Source: Sphaerosporella brunnea
Lineage: Eukaryota; Ascomycota; Pezizomycetes; Pezizales; Pyronemataceae
Assembly: GCA_008704415.1 (NCBI GenBank)
Contig: VXIS01000070.1
Coordinates: 102,639 to 166,638 of the forward strand
Direction: 5' to 3'
DNA: 64,000 nucleotides
A program made the position numbers and the translations under genes. Shown piece after piece: positions 41,837 to 54,147 of this stretch (position 1 is its first letter; the number at the start of each line of letters is the position of its first letter). The notes below the pieces were generated by a model. It was not told the DNA's origin, searched no databases, and was given only the letters and a program-made list of their open reading frames with translations.

Positions 41837-43695
41837 CTTGGCAGTGAGTTGATTAAATTAATGGGAAGGCGTAGAAGGCCGTGTTGAGACAGAGCTGTCT
41901 ATGTTAAGTATTCAACAGTGATTTCAAGATGAGAATAAAATTGATCCAGACAAGGAGGAGGGTCGTGACGAGCTGCGAAGATTGTGGATCAATAATTGGA
42001 GATGTATCCAAACGGTGAGAGGTCTGGGTTGAAGTTAGCAGCGGCCAACTCGGAACCTTGTTATGTATCTCCGAGGAAGCAAACGTTAACTAACGAAGAT
42101 CTCGGGAAAGAAGAAATCCACGATCTGGCCGAGAAAGGAGAACGAGATGAAGAAGCCCCTGCAGACGACGGGACCAATTGGGGCCAGCAGACATGCCTTA
42201 GCTCCGACAGTTACATAGCATCCCAAGACACAACAACACATCTAGAGGCAATCGCGATTCGCGGAGTTTAACCAACTTCTGTCCAGAGTTCTGTCGTGCG
42301 AGTTAGCTCCACGGCTCTCTATCCAAGCGATCTCGACGCACCGAATCCAACACGAGCTGTCCGAAGAGGCGTGAATCATGCAACTCCCGCGAGTGGCCGC
42401 TTCCAACCAATTCTGCAGAACCAAGTCTTCCAAGACTCCAATTGCAACACCTTGGGGGAAGCCAAGCCCGCCGTTTTTCCCCCCTGGTCCAGACCACTCC
42501 GCTGCGGTGGCCGCTCATGTTGTAGGCCTATCCTGTAAATAACGACGACTTCCCGTTTTGTCCCGAGCGAATGATCGTGATGATATCAGATCATGATGCA
42601 AATACTATCTACCTATCTTCTGAACCGCACATCTACCATCCTGCAAAAAAGATTGGTAGGTGGAATTGATGATCACCACTACTAGGCGGAGACAAGGAAA
42701 TGCGGCATTTATGTATGCATGGCCCTCGATAAAGCGATCCGTCATCTCCACGTCCGGGTGTCATTCCATGGCCAAAAAGGCACCTTGATCGAGCCCCCCC
42801 CCCCCCAAGCTCGATAACGCAAACAACTTCACACCCTACCGTTGCACCCAAGCAAGCCACTTTCCAGTCTCAGAATCCAACAGGTGTCACCAGGGGCAAG
42901 CACGTGAGCTACTCCACGCAAGCCCAGCGTTCTACGTATCCAGGGGGAAAAAATGCGCCGGCGGACCTTCTTGGCTGTGAAAGCGGGTTTCCAGCGCCGG
43001 CTCACGTTTCAGCCCTACGTCCCTCGAATGATAATCCGTGTCCCCTTGGGGCGTTTCACAATTGGAAGATCGCCCGTTTGAAACTTCTCGACACGAGAGC
43101 ATTGAAACAGCCAAGTGCACGGGCATCAGCGGCTTCAGTGAGACACGGCCACTTGTTCATGTAACGTTATGATATGTACCCAGGTACAGTACATACCTCC
43201 AGTTATGATGGATCAAGCAACATTGACACTGAGGGTGAGCGTTGGAGAAGGAAAAGGTGAAGAGGAGGAGGAGGAGAAGGTAAAGAAGGAAGCGTAGGAT
43301 ATATGTACTCTATTGCGTTATACTGCGTGCCTCGCCCTTCTTGGATATTTCGGGCAAACACCGACTACAGCTGTTTATTGCTTGCGACAGTGAATTTGAT
43401 TGGCTGCCTTAATTCCGGCCACACGTTTTCCACACAGCAAACGTCGAAGGACGAACAGGACGAAGCCACGGCTGCTCGGCATTGAAGATTGCAGCGCCGA
43501 TTTGGTGATTTCATCCATTGAGGACGTAAGTATCGATGGTGGTTGATTGGTAGCCGCGTAGCCCTAATGCCATACTAGTGACCGGGGCGCGGGAAGCCGC
43601 CGGAGATAGGGGTTGAGTGCAGTGGCTACAACAGAGCAGCAACAACCTCACTCTTTGTGTCTTCACACGCCACATCACCGATTCCACGCACAATA
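41837..43695. other. 1.86-kb divergent promoter interval, left arm
   Basis: Lies between the divergent ZIP and MFS genes. No supported gene. It contains a 13-C run at about 42794-42806 that is the same length in the right arm, unlike the other homopolymers, and a GAGGAGGAGG purine tract at about 43260-43280. Confidence 0.6.
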
Positions 43696-45523
43696 ATGGC
43701 AGCCGATCCAGAAGTGCGTCCCGTCGCCACGGAGCGCGATGCGCTTCTCGCCCCCAAGCACGACGACGATCCCGAGACGGCGCAGGATGAAACCCTGGAT
43801 GAGGAGGAGCTGGACGAGCCGAAGATCCCCGGTGTCAAGATCCAGTATATCCTCCCGGCTCTAGCACTTGGGGTAAAAGCAGCAGCAGCGCCACTATATA
43901 CAAGTTGGCCTATGTAGCTTACCCTGCGATGCAGATCTTTTTAGCCGCGATGGATAATACCATCGTCGTATCCTCGTACGGCGCCATCGGAAACGATCTG
44001 AAGGAACTCAACCGCACCTCGTGGATCGCTACCGCGTATCTGCTCACGACTACTAGCTTCCAGCCGCTGTACGGAAAGCTCTCGGACATCTTTGGCCGAA
44101 AGGCGAGTTTGTTGTTTGCGTATGCGGTGTTTGGAATCGGATGCCTGGCGTGCGGGATGAGCATGTCGCTGGAGCAGTTGGTGGCTGCCAGGGTAAGGTG
44201 TTTTTGCGAAATCAGAAGTTGGCAGGAGGAGAACTGACCGCGGGGGGGGCTTGTGTAGGCATTCGCGGGAATCGGCGGCGGCGGCATGACGACTGTCGTT
44301 TCCATCCTCGTGTCTGACATTGTAGGACTGAGGTCGCGAGGCACGTGGCAAGGTGTGTTGAACATAGTCTTTGCAAGCGGGGCAGCCGCGGGTGCGCCGT
44401 TGGGTACGAGATCTTCTACCGCCAATGCCAGCGGCCATAACTAACGGCCAGCAGGCGGCATAATCGCCGACACGATCGGCTGGCGCTGGGCGTTCATCCT
44501 GCATTCCGGCAACACTCCTCGCAATAGCAATAGTCAGCATCTTCCTCAGCTGCCGGCACCCGAGCTAGTCGGGAACCGACTTCAAGACGCGGCTATACCG
44601 CGTCGACTTCCTGGGCGCCGCAGTCCTCGTGCTAGCCGTGCTGAGCCTTCTCATCGGCCTCGACAAAGCGGGAACCTATCCATCACATCCCCAGTGGTAG
44701 ATAACCTCGCTGTCGATCGCGCTTGCCCTCTTCGCTACCTTCACGTACGTCGAATCGTTATCGCCGCCGAGCCCTTCGCGCCGCCGCACGTAGTCAAGCA
44801 ACGGCACGATCCTCGCCTCGGCCTGGCAAACTCTTCTCCTTCGCCTCGCACATACGGTGCCTTCTTTCGTGCCGCTCTACTACCAAGCGGTCGAGGCCGC
44901 TCTCGGCGCGGCAAGCGGGGATGCGGCTGCTCCCCGCCATCGCCGGCGGCGTCTCGGGCTCCCTCGCCGGCGGCCTCCTGATGCAAAAAACCGGAAAATA
45001 CTACTGGCTGACCGTCTCCTCGTACTGCGGCCTCCCAGTCCTCGGCTCGGCGGCCGTCCTCGTCCTCCACCTCTGCCGCCGCCGGCCACCACCACAACCA
45101 CAGGCATCAGCTTCGGCATCCTCTCCTCCGGCTTCGGAAACGGCATCGGCGTCACCACCACGCTCGTGGCGCTCATCGCCAGCGCGAGGGAGCAAAGACC
45201 AAGCTCGTGGCCACGGCCGTAAGCATACCTCATTCTCCGCGCGCTCAGGCACCGTCAGCGGCGTCAGCCTCCGGCCGCGATGCTGGTGCAGGCCGCTCAG
45301 GACCGGGCTCGAGCGTCGCCTCGGCAGCGGCGACGAGGCGCGGAAATCGTGAGGAGGGTCAGGGGGAGCATGGACTTTATCGCCACCCTCCCCGACGAGC
45401 TTAGAGCCGCGGTTCGAGAGTGCTACAGAGACGCCGTGCACGTCGCCTTCGCCTCTCGCTGCTCCTGGCCGTTTGCGCCGTCGTCAGCAGCGTGTTTATT
45501 CGGAGAAGCGGCTGGCCGCGTGA
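43696..45523 (+). pseudogene. MFS transporter, left copy, frame broken by many indels
   Basis: The first four exons (43696-43872, 43935-44192, 44259-44403, 44455 onward) match the intact right copy. From about 44,490 on, scattered single-base gains, losses and substitutions appear: for example CTGCATTCCGG here against CTGCAATTCCCGG in the right arm. No continuous frame remains to the stop equivalent at 45521. The protein family and features are described under the right copy (56201-58023). Confidence 0.85.
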
Positions 45524-45743
45524 GCATATCTAGTGGTTAGTATCGATGTCGCGCGTGTGTTTCGGCGTTTGTTTGTTTCTGCTTGCGTAAGATCACGAGA
45601 GACATGAATTCCTTAGATCGTGTTCTCCTCTGAAGGGGCCCGCAGACCGAGTCGTGATGGCAATGAAGCGTAGCCGTGTTTCGCGTGAGAGGTCATGATG
45701 CTAATCAACTGCCAAACAAAGGATATCTTTTTTCTATAGATCT

Positions 45744-47592
45744 CTATACGACGATATCCTTTCTCCTCATTTCTACCAGCAGTCCCTTGCCCTCCAAAAC
45801 TCCTAACCTGTCTAACCGTGTATTCGCCACGATGGAACTGAGCTCATCAGCCTTGACCCTCCCCTGTAACAGAAGAACTCACCATTCCCGGCGCCCAACG
45901 CACAGCATCAGTAGTAGTCTCTCTAAACACCTCCTCAAAGTGTGCGGGGTTTCCCGCGCCACTGCTAGCATAACGGTATCTTAACGCCTGCTTAACCGCG
46001 CGGATGAGTTCGAGTCGAAGCCGCGAGTTGGTTCCGTCCTTATCGATGCCAGTTGAGGAGGATCTCGCCGGCGCCCATCGCCTCAACCGCCTGCACCAGA
46101 CATCTGCATGCAAGTCGAGGTCGCGACCCTCGCGCCCGCCTTGATGGTACACTGGCTACCAGCCAGTACGCCTCCGCCGTTGGGACCGGGGAAAGGCGGT
46201 CTTGATGGGTGTTGCGGGGGGTGGCGGACGGGGCGGAGACGTACACGCGTCTCGGGTCCACAGAGACGACGACGGCTGGTTGCCGTAGCTTTCGAGATCT
46301 GCCTCGATCGCCGCGGTGCCGAGGAGTGGTTTTTCCGCGGGCGTAGAATTCCTCTGCGGCGGTGACGGCGTCGGAGCCGATCGAGACCTTGTCGGCGCGC
46401 TCTTGAAGTACATGGTTGCGACGTCGAGGGCGGAGGACAATGGAGCTTGTCCGTGTCGACGACGTCTCTGATCCGCCGCCGATGGTAAGGGGTACAAACC
46501 ACCGTTTCGCTGTGCCTGCGCAGGACCTCGAGCATGGGTAGGTCCCGCACCGGACAGTTGCGGAAGCTAGTGATGTCTCAGGAATGTCACCTCGTCGGCG
46601 CCGTCCTCTCGAAATACTTCCGTGCACATCTCTACCGGCTTGCCGAGATTGCGCCACGCCGTTCCTGGTCCGCCTTCTCTCGCACGTCATATTGGTCGCC
46701 TTTGGTCACTACTAGGTCGCCCGTTCGTCGTTCGTGCGCACGTCTAGGCAGGCGATGACGCGGCGGGTGAGGCCAGCCCACACTCGCGCGCTCCTTGACC
46801 TCCGTGGCGAGCCCCGACAGCGGGGTCAGCCGCGTCTGCGTCAAGAACGCCTTGAGCACGGCCAGGCCGGCGTAGCCCGATTTCTCAGGGTGGAACTGGG
46901 TGGCCATGATATTCCCCCTAGAGACGGCGCCCTACAACTCCTCGTCGCCGTATTTAGCGGTGGCCAGGTCCCAGCCCTCCAGGCCCTCCACGGGTCGCGC
47001 GTACGAGTGCACGTAGTAGTATTTGCTGTGCGGTCGGAGGCCGTAGAGGGAGCCGTCCGGGGACGCCCGCGTCGCTGCACTGTTCCACCCGATGTCGGCA
47101 CCGCTTTTTGTGCTTGCTGTCGAAGAGCTTGAGCTTTCCCTGGATCACGCCGAGGCCAGGGTAGGCTGGGTCTCCTCCGAGCCCTCAAAAAGCGCTTGCA
47201 TGCCGACGCAGATGCCCATAGAACGGCTTGCCCGAGGCGATGAAGCGCTTCAAGGGCTCGATGTAGCCAGCTTTGGAGAGCGTCGACATGCAGTGGCCGA
47301 AGTGACCGACACCGGGGAAGATGACGGACTGTTTGTTGCGTTCAACTCAGTTTGCTGGGTGGCAATGTGGAGAGCGGAGACGGTGGGATACCGACCTCGG
47401 CGGTCTCGAGGTCAGAAGGACTCTTGATCCATTCTACGGTGTAGCCGACTCGCTCGATCGCGTTGACGAGGGAGCGGATATTGCCGCTGTGGAGTTTCGA
47501 GAAAAAAATTGTGGTCAGTTCTCTGTGAGAATTGAGCAATTGGAGGAAAAAGCGGCTCACGAAACTGTGTCGAGGAGGTAAACGGTAGGCAT
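45744..47592 (-). pseudogene. HIS7: HIS7, left copy, frame broken by many indels
   Basis: Same gene as 54148-55979, but between about 47,220 and the 3' end the frame is lost repeatedly. An extra T falls inside the GKPFMG codons, a G is missing in the EED codons, and the distance from start to stop is 17 bp longer than in the right copy. The first two exons and their introns are clean. Damage is spread over exons and the last intron alike, which argues against ordinary splicing differences. Confidence 0.85.
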
Positions 47593-48280
47593 TTTGGGCG
47601 GGCAAACCGTGAGGCGAGAGCGGAAGTCGTTGGGAATGACTCTGGCGGCGTTGAGTGAGATGTTTGGCACCCCGCCCTGCCAAGCAAAAGTTTTTAAGCC
47701 GCATCATTGAGTCAACCACATGTGAATCATCGTCACAGCTTATCATCCAGTGTTTTTGTTTCTCTGGCCGAGTTTCGTTTGTCGCCGTTCGACTTCGTAC
47801 GGCGAGTGCGGGGTTGACTGAAGCCCTGAAGCCTAGACGTCATGCCGTGCGTGTAGGTTTAGACTTGCAGCTCGGCGCTGAAGACAAAGAGAGGGGTAGA
47901 TATCGATGTGCATCTCGTCCCACGATTCGCAAATACCCCGCAATGGATCATGAACAGTCGGTAGTGCGAGCATGATCATCTTCAAAGTGCCGAGTTTCGG
48001 AATTATGATGTGCAAGCATTTGAACACATGACCTCAAGCAGCATGGAATCAACAAAATCAAATGCGCCCTGAAACCCGCAACTGGCGAGAAACCCGCCGC
48101 GAGTGACAGATTATGATATCATTAAACAGCACCCACAAAAAATGGAATTGGAATCATGACGATCGCACAGAATGGGTAAACATCTGGGTATGGATGAACC
48201 GCCTTGAAGGGCTAGACCACGATCCCGTCCCTTGGCTTTTCGGTAGTTAGCAAAACGCACAGCTAAACATAGGATCTGAC
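47593..48280. other. HIS7-DCD1 interval, left arm
   Basis: No gene seen. HIS7 is transcribed away from here and DCD1 ends here. Same sequence as the right arm. Confidence 0.6.
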
Positions 48281-49490
48281 TTATAAGCTCACCGGATGGT
48301 ACTGTCTGAGCCTCACTCCGCCTTCTCTGAGAACATCTGCAGTCTGAACCCAGTCAGATCGAGCTTGAGATGAGATCTGGATGCGAGACATACCTGAGCA
48401 TCCATGCTGTATCCCCGAGAGTAGACCACTTCAGAAATGCCGACCTGGACAATTTTGATACTGCACGTCAGGCAAGGGCATCTAAAAGGGTGTCAGCCAG
48501 ATGACCCCTCCCCATCTTCAGCATCATGTGCATACGTATCGCAGTACAACGTGGCCCCCGCACCAACACGTTCTCGCCCCGCCTCTAGAAGTGCGTTCTC
48601 CTCGGCGTGCAGGCACAGGCAAGTGTCCAAGGCCGTTCCACCGGCAGAACCGTCATTGCACCTGGCGCAGCCTCCGTCGTTGCAGTTCGTCAAGCCGCGC
48701 GGGGCTCCATTGTATCCGGTCGCGATGACCCTCTTTTCGCGCACGAGAACACATCCAACCCGCCGCTTCATGCAGTTGCTCCGCTTCGCTGCCAGCGACG
48801 CAAGCTGCATGAAGTAGGCGTCCCATCCCGGCCGCAATCTCTCCGAGTCGGTGATGTTGAGATTGGTCAGCTTCCGATGAAGCGCCGCCACCGAGTTGTC
48901 CCAGTTGATCAACTTGATGGACGCTCGGTCCACGATGGGAGCAATCCCTTTGACCGGATGATACATCTGCGCGTCCGAAGCTTCCAGAAACATCTCCAGG
49001 GTTTGCGCTGGTTTACTCCAGGCTTCATTCCTGAGGGTTTCAATCTTCAGCGGGGGTGGGGTGCGACAATGGTATTACACAGTTCTACCTTTTCACGTGG
49101 CGCACCCAGCGCGTAGTCACCGGCGCATCCACACTGATCAAAATGAAGCATGGCCTGGACGACAGCTCGTCGAGCACGCTCTTGTCACGGACGTTGGAGA
49201 CCACAAAGTGCTCTCTCCAGCGCGGGGTGACATAGTTCATCAGCTCCTGCGCATTCGGGAAAGCGAGCACGCCCGCGTTCTGCGGCTGTTTGCGGGCGTC
49301 GTTCTCAAAGGCTAGTTCCTGAAACCGGAGCATTTCGACAAGGAAATTCGCAACGGTCCGTTTTCCAGCGCACAGACCTGCAAGAGAGAAAAGGGCGTCC
49401 GTTAGTTACTTGCTGATTTTATGATGAACGATTGTTTCTCCGGATTCGCGGAGATCCGTTCGACGTACCTCCGCAAATACCCACGAGCAT
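48281..49490 (-). CDS. DCD1: Deoxycytidylate (dCMP) deaminase (left copy)
   Basis: Mirror copy of 52250-53459, with exons 49490-49469, 49377-49089, 49030-48536, 48481-48394 and 48343-48281. The deduced 318-aa product is the same as the right copy, and all splice sites are kept. Domain details are given there. Confidence 0.93.
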
Positions 49491-50590
49491 GGTGATGTTT
49501 TGTCAAAACGGAAGATAGGCGATGGTGGGGGTGCACGTGTCGAGCGGCGGCTTTGAGTTCGCGTGTGGACTTTGGCGTCGCCGCGTCGGTAGGGTTGCCA
49601 CTTTTATCTAGGGCCAAACATCCCTATCAGGGGCCAGGGGCATTCGAGAGGACCCTGGAAATCTACCGACAAGACCCTTCCTGCGCCGAGAATCCATATT
49701 ATTCTCTCTTATGATACATGCACGTACTGGTACTTGCCTCTGGCAGCGTCTCGATTAATTACACTGGTAATTCGTCACAACCATGATCACCATGGAATAG
49801 AATCTATATAACTACATCATGCCCAGGACCAAGTACTTCCTGCTCTGGTCGGTATCTACCTACTTGAACTCATCTAACTCCACTTAATTAAGTCCATGGA
49901 ATGTGTACTGAGTACAAACCACATACGGACGTTTCGTACAAAGAGCATACTCGAGAACGATGTGTACCCCGCAACAGCCGACATCGAACACGACCCAACA
50001 CCCCCAACCCCACCACAAAACGCAAAGTGGAAAAAAAACCGCCACGGCAGTACCCGCGCCATAGTAAGTTGCCGTCCCCGCTAGATAAGAATCGTTCTCT
50101 CGGCACAGATCTGTGGCTGTTTCTTCTTCTGTATCTGACCCTTGCCGGTGGTTCAAAAACATGCTGCTGCCACTTCTGCTGCCGCGATATTCCCTCTCGC
50201 CCAGAACTTAGACGCACGAATACCTAAACATCGGATCGGAGGGGTCTGGTGACGCTTTAATCAACGGAACCGGCAGGGTAGGTGACAGCGGCTGGTGCTG
50301 CCAGGTTATTAAAAAAAAACAATGGACGGGGCCTCCAGCCTCCAGGTGACGTCCGTACCCCGCATTGCCCGCGCGACAGCAGCATCGTGTTTGCGATACT
50401 CAAAGCCCTTGAAATGATGAAAAAAAAAAAAAAAAGGTGCAGGCCAGCAAGGTCTGGATCTTCCTACAGTGATGCAAAGTGAGTGAGCATGCGCAGGGGG
50501 GCTTCGGATGTCAGAATTCTGCCCCCGTTTCTCGTCCAGGTCATCGTCAGTGTCGCTTGCGGTTGTTGGTTGTGTCAGCGTCGTCGTCGT
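49491..50590. other. Apex-proximal left arm, no gene
   Basis: Upstream of DCD1. No supported coding region. Small differences from the right arm begin at about 50,060 (for example GCGCCATAG against GCGCATAG) and become denser towards the apex. Confidence 0.55.
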
Positions 50591-51145
50591 TCGATCTTGC
50601 ACGTCTTTCGTTAGTAGCATCAATGTTGTAGACTTTATAAGATTTTTCACTTGACCTTAGTCATTGTCTTCGCCCTCCCCCACCCCTTTCCCGTCATAGT
50701 TTATTATTGGCGGTGTGGATATATCTTATCAATGAAGACTACAGTCTCAGTTCTTTTATCCGTAAACACTCACATACTATCTTTTCTCTTAGAAGACAAT
50801 CTGAAAGTGGTTTTAGATACTTTGTTAATTCCTGTATACATTAGACAGGATACATAGTAAAGTACGTTGTATCTCTCTCTGCTCACTACTTTTGTACTGT
50901 TGTATGATTAGTGATATACGACGTATTTACATGGTATCCGCACTGTCGAATACCACCGTACTAAACCCCTGTTCGATAGTCACAGCGGCAAAATAGTATT
51001 TGATATTCTGGATACCAGACAGCTAGTTTCTTGATAGATATATCCACACCAGCCACATCACAACTTGCGGACCGCGCGCCATGCCAACGCCGTGACAATC
51101 CTTCAACGCTCCCAGTGATGAACGACTCCGACAGCGACGACGACG
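50591..51145. other. Unique spacer at the palindrome apex
   Basis: About 555 bp that does not pair with itself overall, ending at CGTCGTCGTCG on both sides. The left part is AT-rich; the right part is GC-richer. One short stretch still pairs: GGTGTGGATATATC at about 50713 and its reverse complement at about 51040-51053, with near matches alongside. No gene. Confidence 0.8.
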
Positions 51146-52249
51146 ACGACGACGCTGACACAACCAACAAACCGCAAGCGACACTGACGATGACCTGGAC
51201 GAGAAACGCGGGGCAGAATTCTGACATCCGAAGCCCCCCCTGCGCATGCTCACTCACTTTGCATCACTGTAGGAAGATCCAGACCTGGCTGGCCCTGCAC
51301 CCACTTTTTTTTTTTTTTTTCATCATTTCAAGGGCTTTGAGTATCGCAAACCGATGCTGCTGTCGCGCGGGCAATGCGGGGTACGGACGTCACCTGGAGG
51401 CTGGAGGCCCCGTCCATTGTTTTTTTTTTTAATAACCTGGCAGCACCAGCCGCTGTCACCTACCCTGCCGGTTCCGTTGATTAAAAGCGTCACCAGACCC
51501 CTCCGATCCGATGTTTAGGTATTCGTCGTCTAAGTTCTGGGCGAGAGGGAATATCGCGGCAGCAGAAGTGGCAGCAGCATGTTTTTGAACCACCGGCAAG
51601 GGTCAGATACAGAAGAAGAAACAGCCACAGATCTGTGCCGAGAGAACGATTCTTATCTAGCGGGGACGGCAACTTACTATGCGCGGGTACTGCCGTGGCG
51701 GTTTTTTTTCCACTTTGCGTTTTGTGGTGGGGTTGGGGGTGTTGGGTCGTGTTCGATGTCGGCTGTTGCGGGGTACACATCGTTCTCGAGTATGCTCTTT
51801 GTACGAAACGTCCGTATGTGGTTTGTACTCAGTACACATTCCATGGACTTAATTAAGTGGAGTTAGATGAGTTCAAGTAGGTAGATACCGACCAGAGCAG
51901 GAAGTACTTGGTCCTGGGCATGATGTAGTTATATAGATTCTATTCCATGGTGATCATGGTTGTGACGAATTACCAGTGTAATTAATCGAGACGCTGCCAG
52001 AGGCAAGTACCAGTACGTGCATGTATCATAAGAGAGAATAATATGGATTCTCGGCGCAGGAAGGGTCTTGTCGGTAGATTTCCAGGGTCCTCTCGAATGC
52101 CCCTGGCCCCTGATAGGGATGTTTGGCCCTAGATAAAAGTGGCAACCCTACCGACGCGGCGACGCCAAAGTCCACACGCGAACTCAAAGCCGCCGCTCGA
52201 CACGTGCACCCCCACCATCGCCTATCTTCCGTTTTGACAAAACATCACC
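51146..52249. other. Apex-proximal right arm, no gene
   Basis: Promoter side of the right DCD1 copy. Contains a T run at about 51306-51320. No supported gene. Confidence 0.55.
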
Positions 52250-53459
52250 ATGCTCGTGGGTATTTGCGGAGGTACGTCGAACGGATCTCCGCGAATCCGG
52301 AGAAACAATCGTTCATCATAAAATCAGCAAGTAACTAACGGACGCCCTTTTCTCTCTTGCAGGTCTGTGCGCTGGAAAACGGACCGTTGCGAATTTCCTT
52401 GTCGAAATGCTCCGGTTTCAGGAACTAGCCTTTGAGAACGACGCCCGCAAACAGCCGCAGAACGCGGGCGTGCTCGCTTTCCCGAATGCGCAGGAGCTGA
52501 TGAACTATGTCACCCCGCGCTGGAGAGAGCACTTTGTGGTCTCCAACGTCCGTGACAAGAGCGTGCTCGACGAGCTGTCGTCCAGGCCATGCTTCATTTT
52601 GATCAGTGTGGATGCGCCGGTGACTACGCGCTGGGTGCGCCACGTGAAAAGGTAGAACTGTGTAATACCATTGTCGCACCCCACCCCCGCTGAAGATTGA
52701 AACCCTCAGGAATGAAGCCTGGAGTAAACCAGCGCAAACCCTGGAGATGTTTCTGGAAGCTTCGGACGCGCAGATGTATCATCCGGTCAAAGGGATTGCT
52801 CCCATCGTGGACCGAGCGTCCATCAAGTTGATCAACTGGGACAACTCGGTGGCGGCGCTTCATCGGAAGCTGACCAATCTCAACATCACCGACTCGGAGA
52901 GATTGCGGCCGGGATGGGACGCCTACTTCATGCAGCTTGCGTCGCTGGCAGCGAAGCGGAGCAACTGCATGAAGCGGCGGGTTGGATGTGTTCTCGTGCG
53001 CGAAAAGAGGGTCATCGCGACCGGATACAATGGAGCCCCGCGCGGCTTGACGAACTGCAACGACGGAGGCTGCGCCAGGTGCAATGACGGTTCTGCCGGT
53101 GGAACGGCCTTGGACACTTGCCTGTGCCTGCACGCCGAGGAGAACGCACTTCTAGAGGCGGGGCGAGAACGTGTTGGTGCGGGGGCCACGTTGTACTGCG
53201 ATACGTATGCACATGATGCTGAAGATGGGGAGGGGTCATCTGGCTGACACCCTTTTAGATGCCCTTGCCTGACGTGCAGTATCAAAATTGTCCAGGTCGG
53301 CATTTCTGAAGTGGTCTACTCTCGGGGATACAGCATGGATGCTCAGGTATGTCTCGCATCCAGATCTCATCTCAAGCTCGATCTGACTGGGTTCAGACTG
53401 CAGATGTTCTCAGAGAAGGCGGAGTGAGGCTCAGACAGTACCATCCGGTGAGCTTATAA
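52250..53459 (+). CDS. DCD1: Deoxycytidylate (dCMP) deaminase (right copy)
   Basis: Predicted 318-aa protein from exons 52250-52271, 52363-52651, 52710-53204, 53259-53346 and 53397-53459; introns are 50-91 nt. The N-terminus carries a P-loop-like GGLCAGKRT and a nucleotide-kinase-like fold, as in other fungal Dcd1 proteins. The zinc deaminase domain has the catalytic C-H-A-E (H245, E247) and the PCLTC zinc ligands (C272, C275), which exist only after the 53205-53258 intron is removed. The end reads SMDAQTADVLREGGVRLRQYHP. The enzyme converts dCMP to dUMP, feeding thymidylate synthesis, and is allosterically controlled by dCTP/dTTP in the family. Confidence 0.95.
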
Positions 53460-54147
53460 GTCAGATCCTATGTTTAGCTGTGCGTTTTGCTAACTACCGA
53501 AAAGCCAAGGGACGGGATCGTGGTCTAGCCCTTCAAGGCGGTTCATCCATACCCAGATGTTTACCCATTCTGTGCGATCGTCATGATTCCAATTCCATTT
53601 TTTGTGGGTGCTGTTTAATGATATCATAATCTGTCACTCGCGGCGGGTTTCTCGCCAGTTGCGGGTTTCAGGGCGCATTTGATTTTGTTGATTCCATGCT
53701 GCTTGAGGTCATGTGTTCAAATGCTTGCACATCATAATTCCGAAACTCGGCACTTTGAAGATGATCATGCTCGCACTACCGACTGTTCATGATCCATTGC
53801 GGGGTATTTGCGAATCGTGGGACGAGATGCACATCGATATCTACCCCTCTCTTTGTCTTCAGCGCCGAGCTGCAAGTCTAAACCTACACGCACGGCATGA
53901 CGTCTAGGCTTCAGGGCTTCAGTCAACCCCGCACTCGCCGTACGAAGTCGAACGGCGACAAACGAAACTCGGCCAGAGAAACAAAAACACTGGATGATAA
54001 GCTGTGACGATGATTCACATGTGGTTGACTCAATGATGCGGCTTAAAAACTTTTGCTTGGCAGGGCGGGGTGCCAAACATCTCACTCAACGCCGCCAGAG
54101 TCATTCCCAACGACTTCCGCTCTCGCCTCACGGTTTGCCCGCCCAAA
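53460..54147. other. DCD1-HIS7 interval, right arm
   Basis: Promoter side of HIS7 (both genes on the plus strand here). No gene seen. I did not find a convincing TGACTCA Gcn4/CPC1 site by eye. Confidence 0.55.

Larger units (their letters stand above)
37690..50590 (+). repeat. Left arm of a giant inverted repeat (at least 12.9 kb)
   Basis: Every feature here recurs in reverse order and opposite strand at 51146-64000. Paired coordinates add to 101740 near the centre (DCD1), 101719 at the ZIP gene, 101709 at the outer gene and 101690 at the edge, so small indels account for the drift. Outside about 44.5-47.2 kb and the apex, the arms are virtually identical, introns and spacers included. Confidence 0.97.

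Noticed and set aside
44490..47230. Repeat-induced point mutation as the cause of left-arm decay
   Set aside because: Many differences are insertions and deletions and transversions, often in short homopolymers; RIP makes only C:G to T:A changes and would affect both arms.
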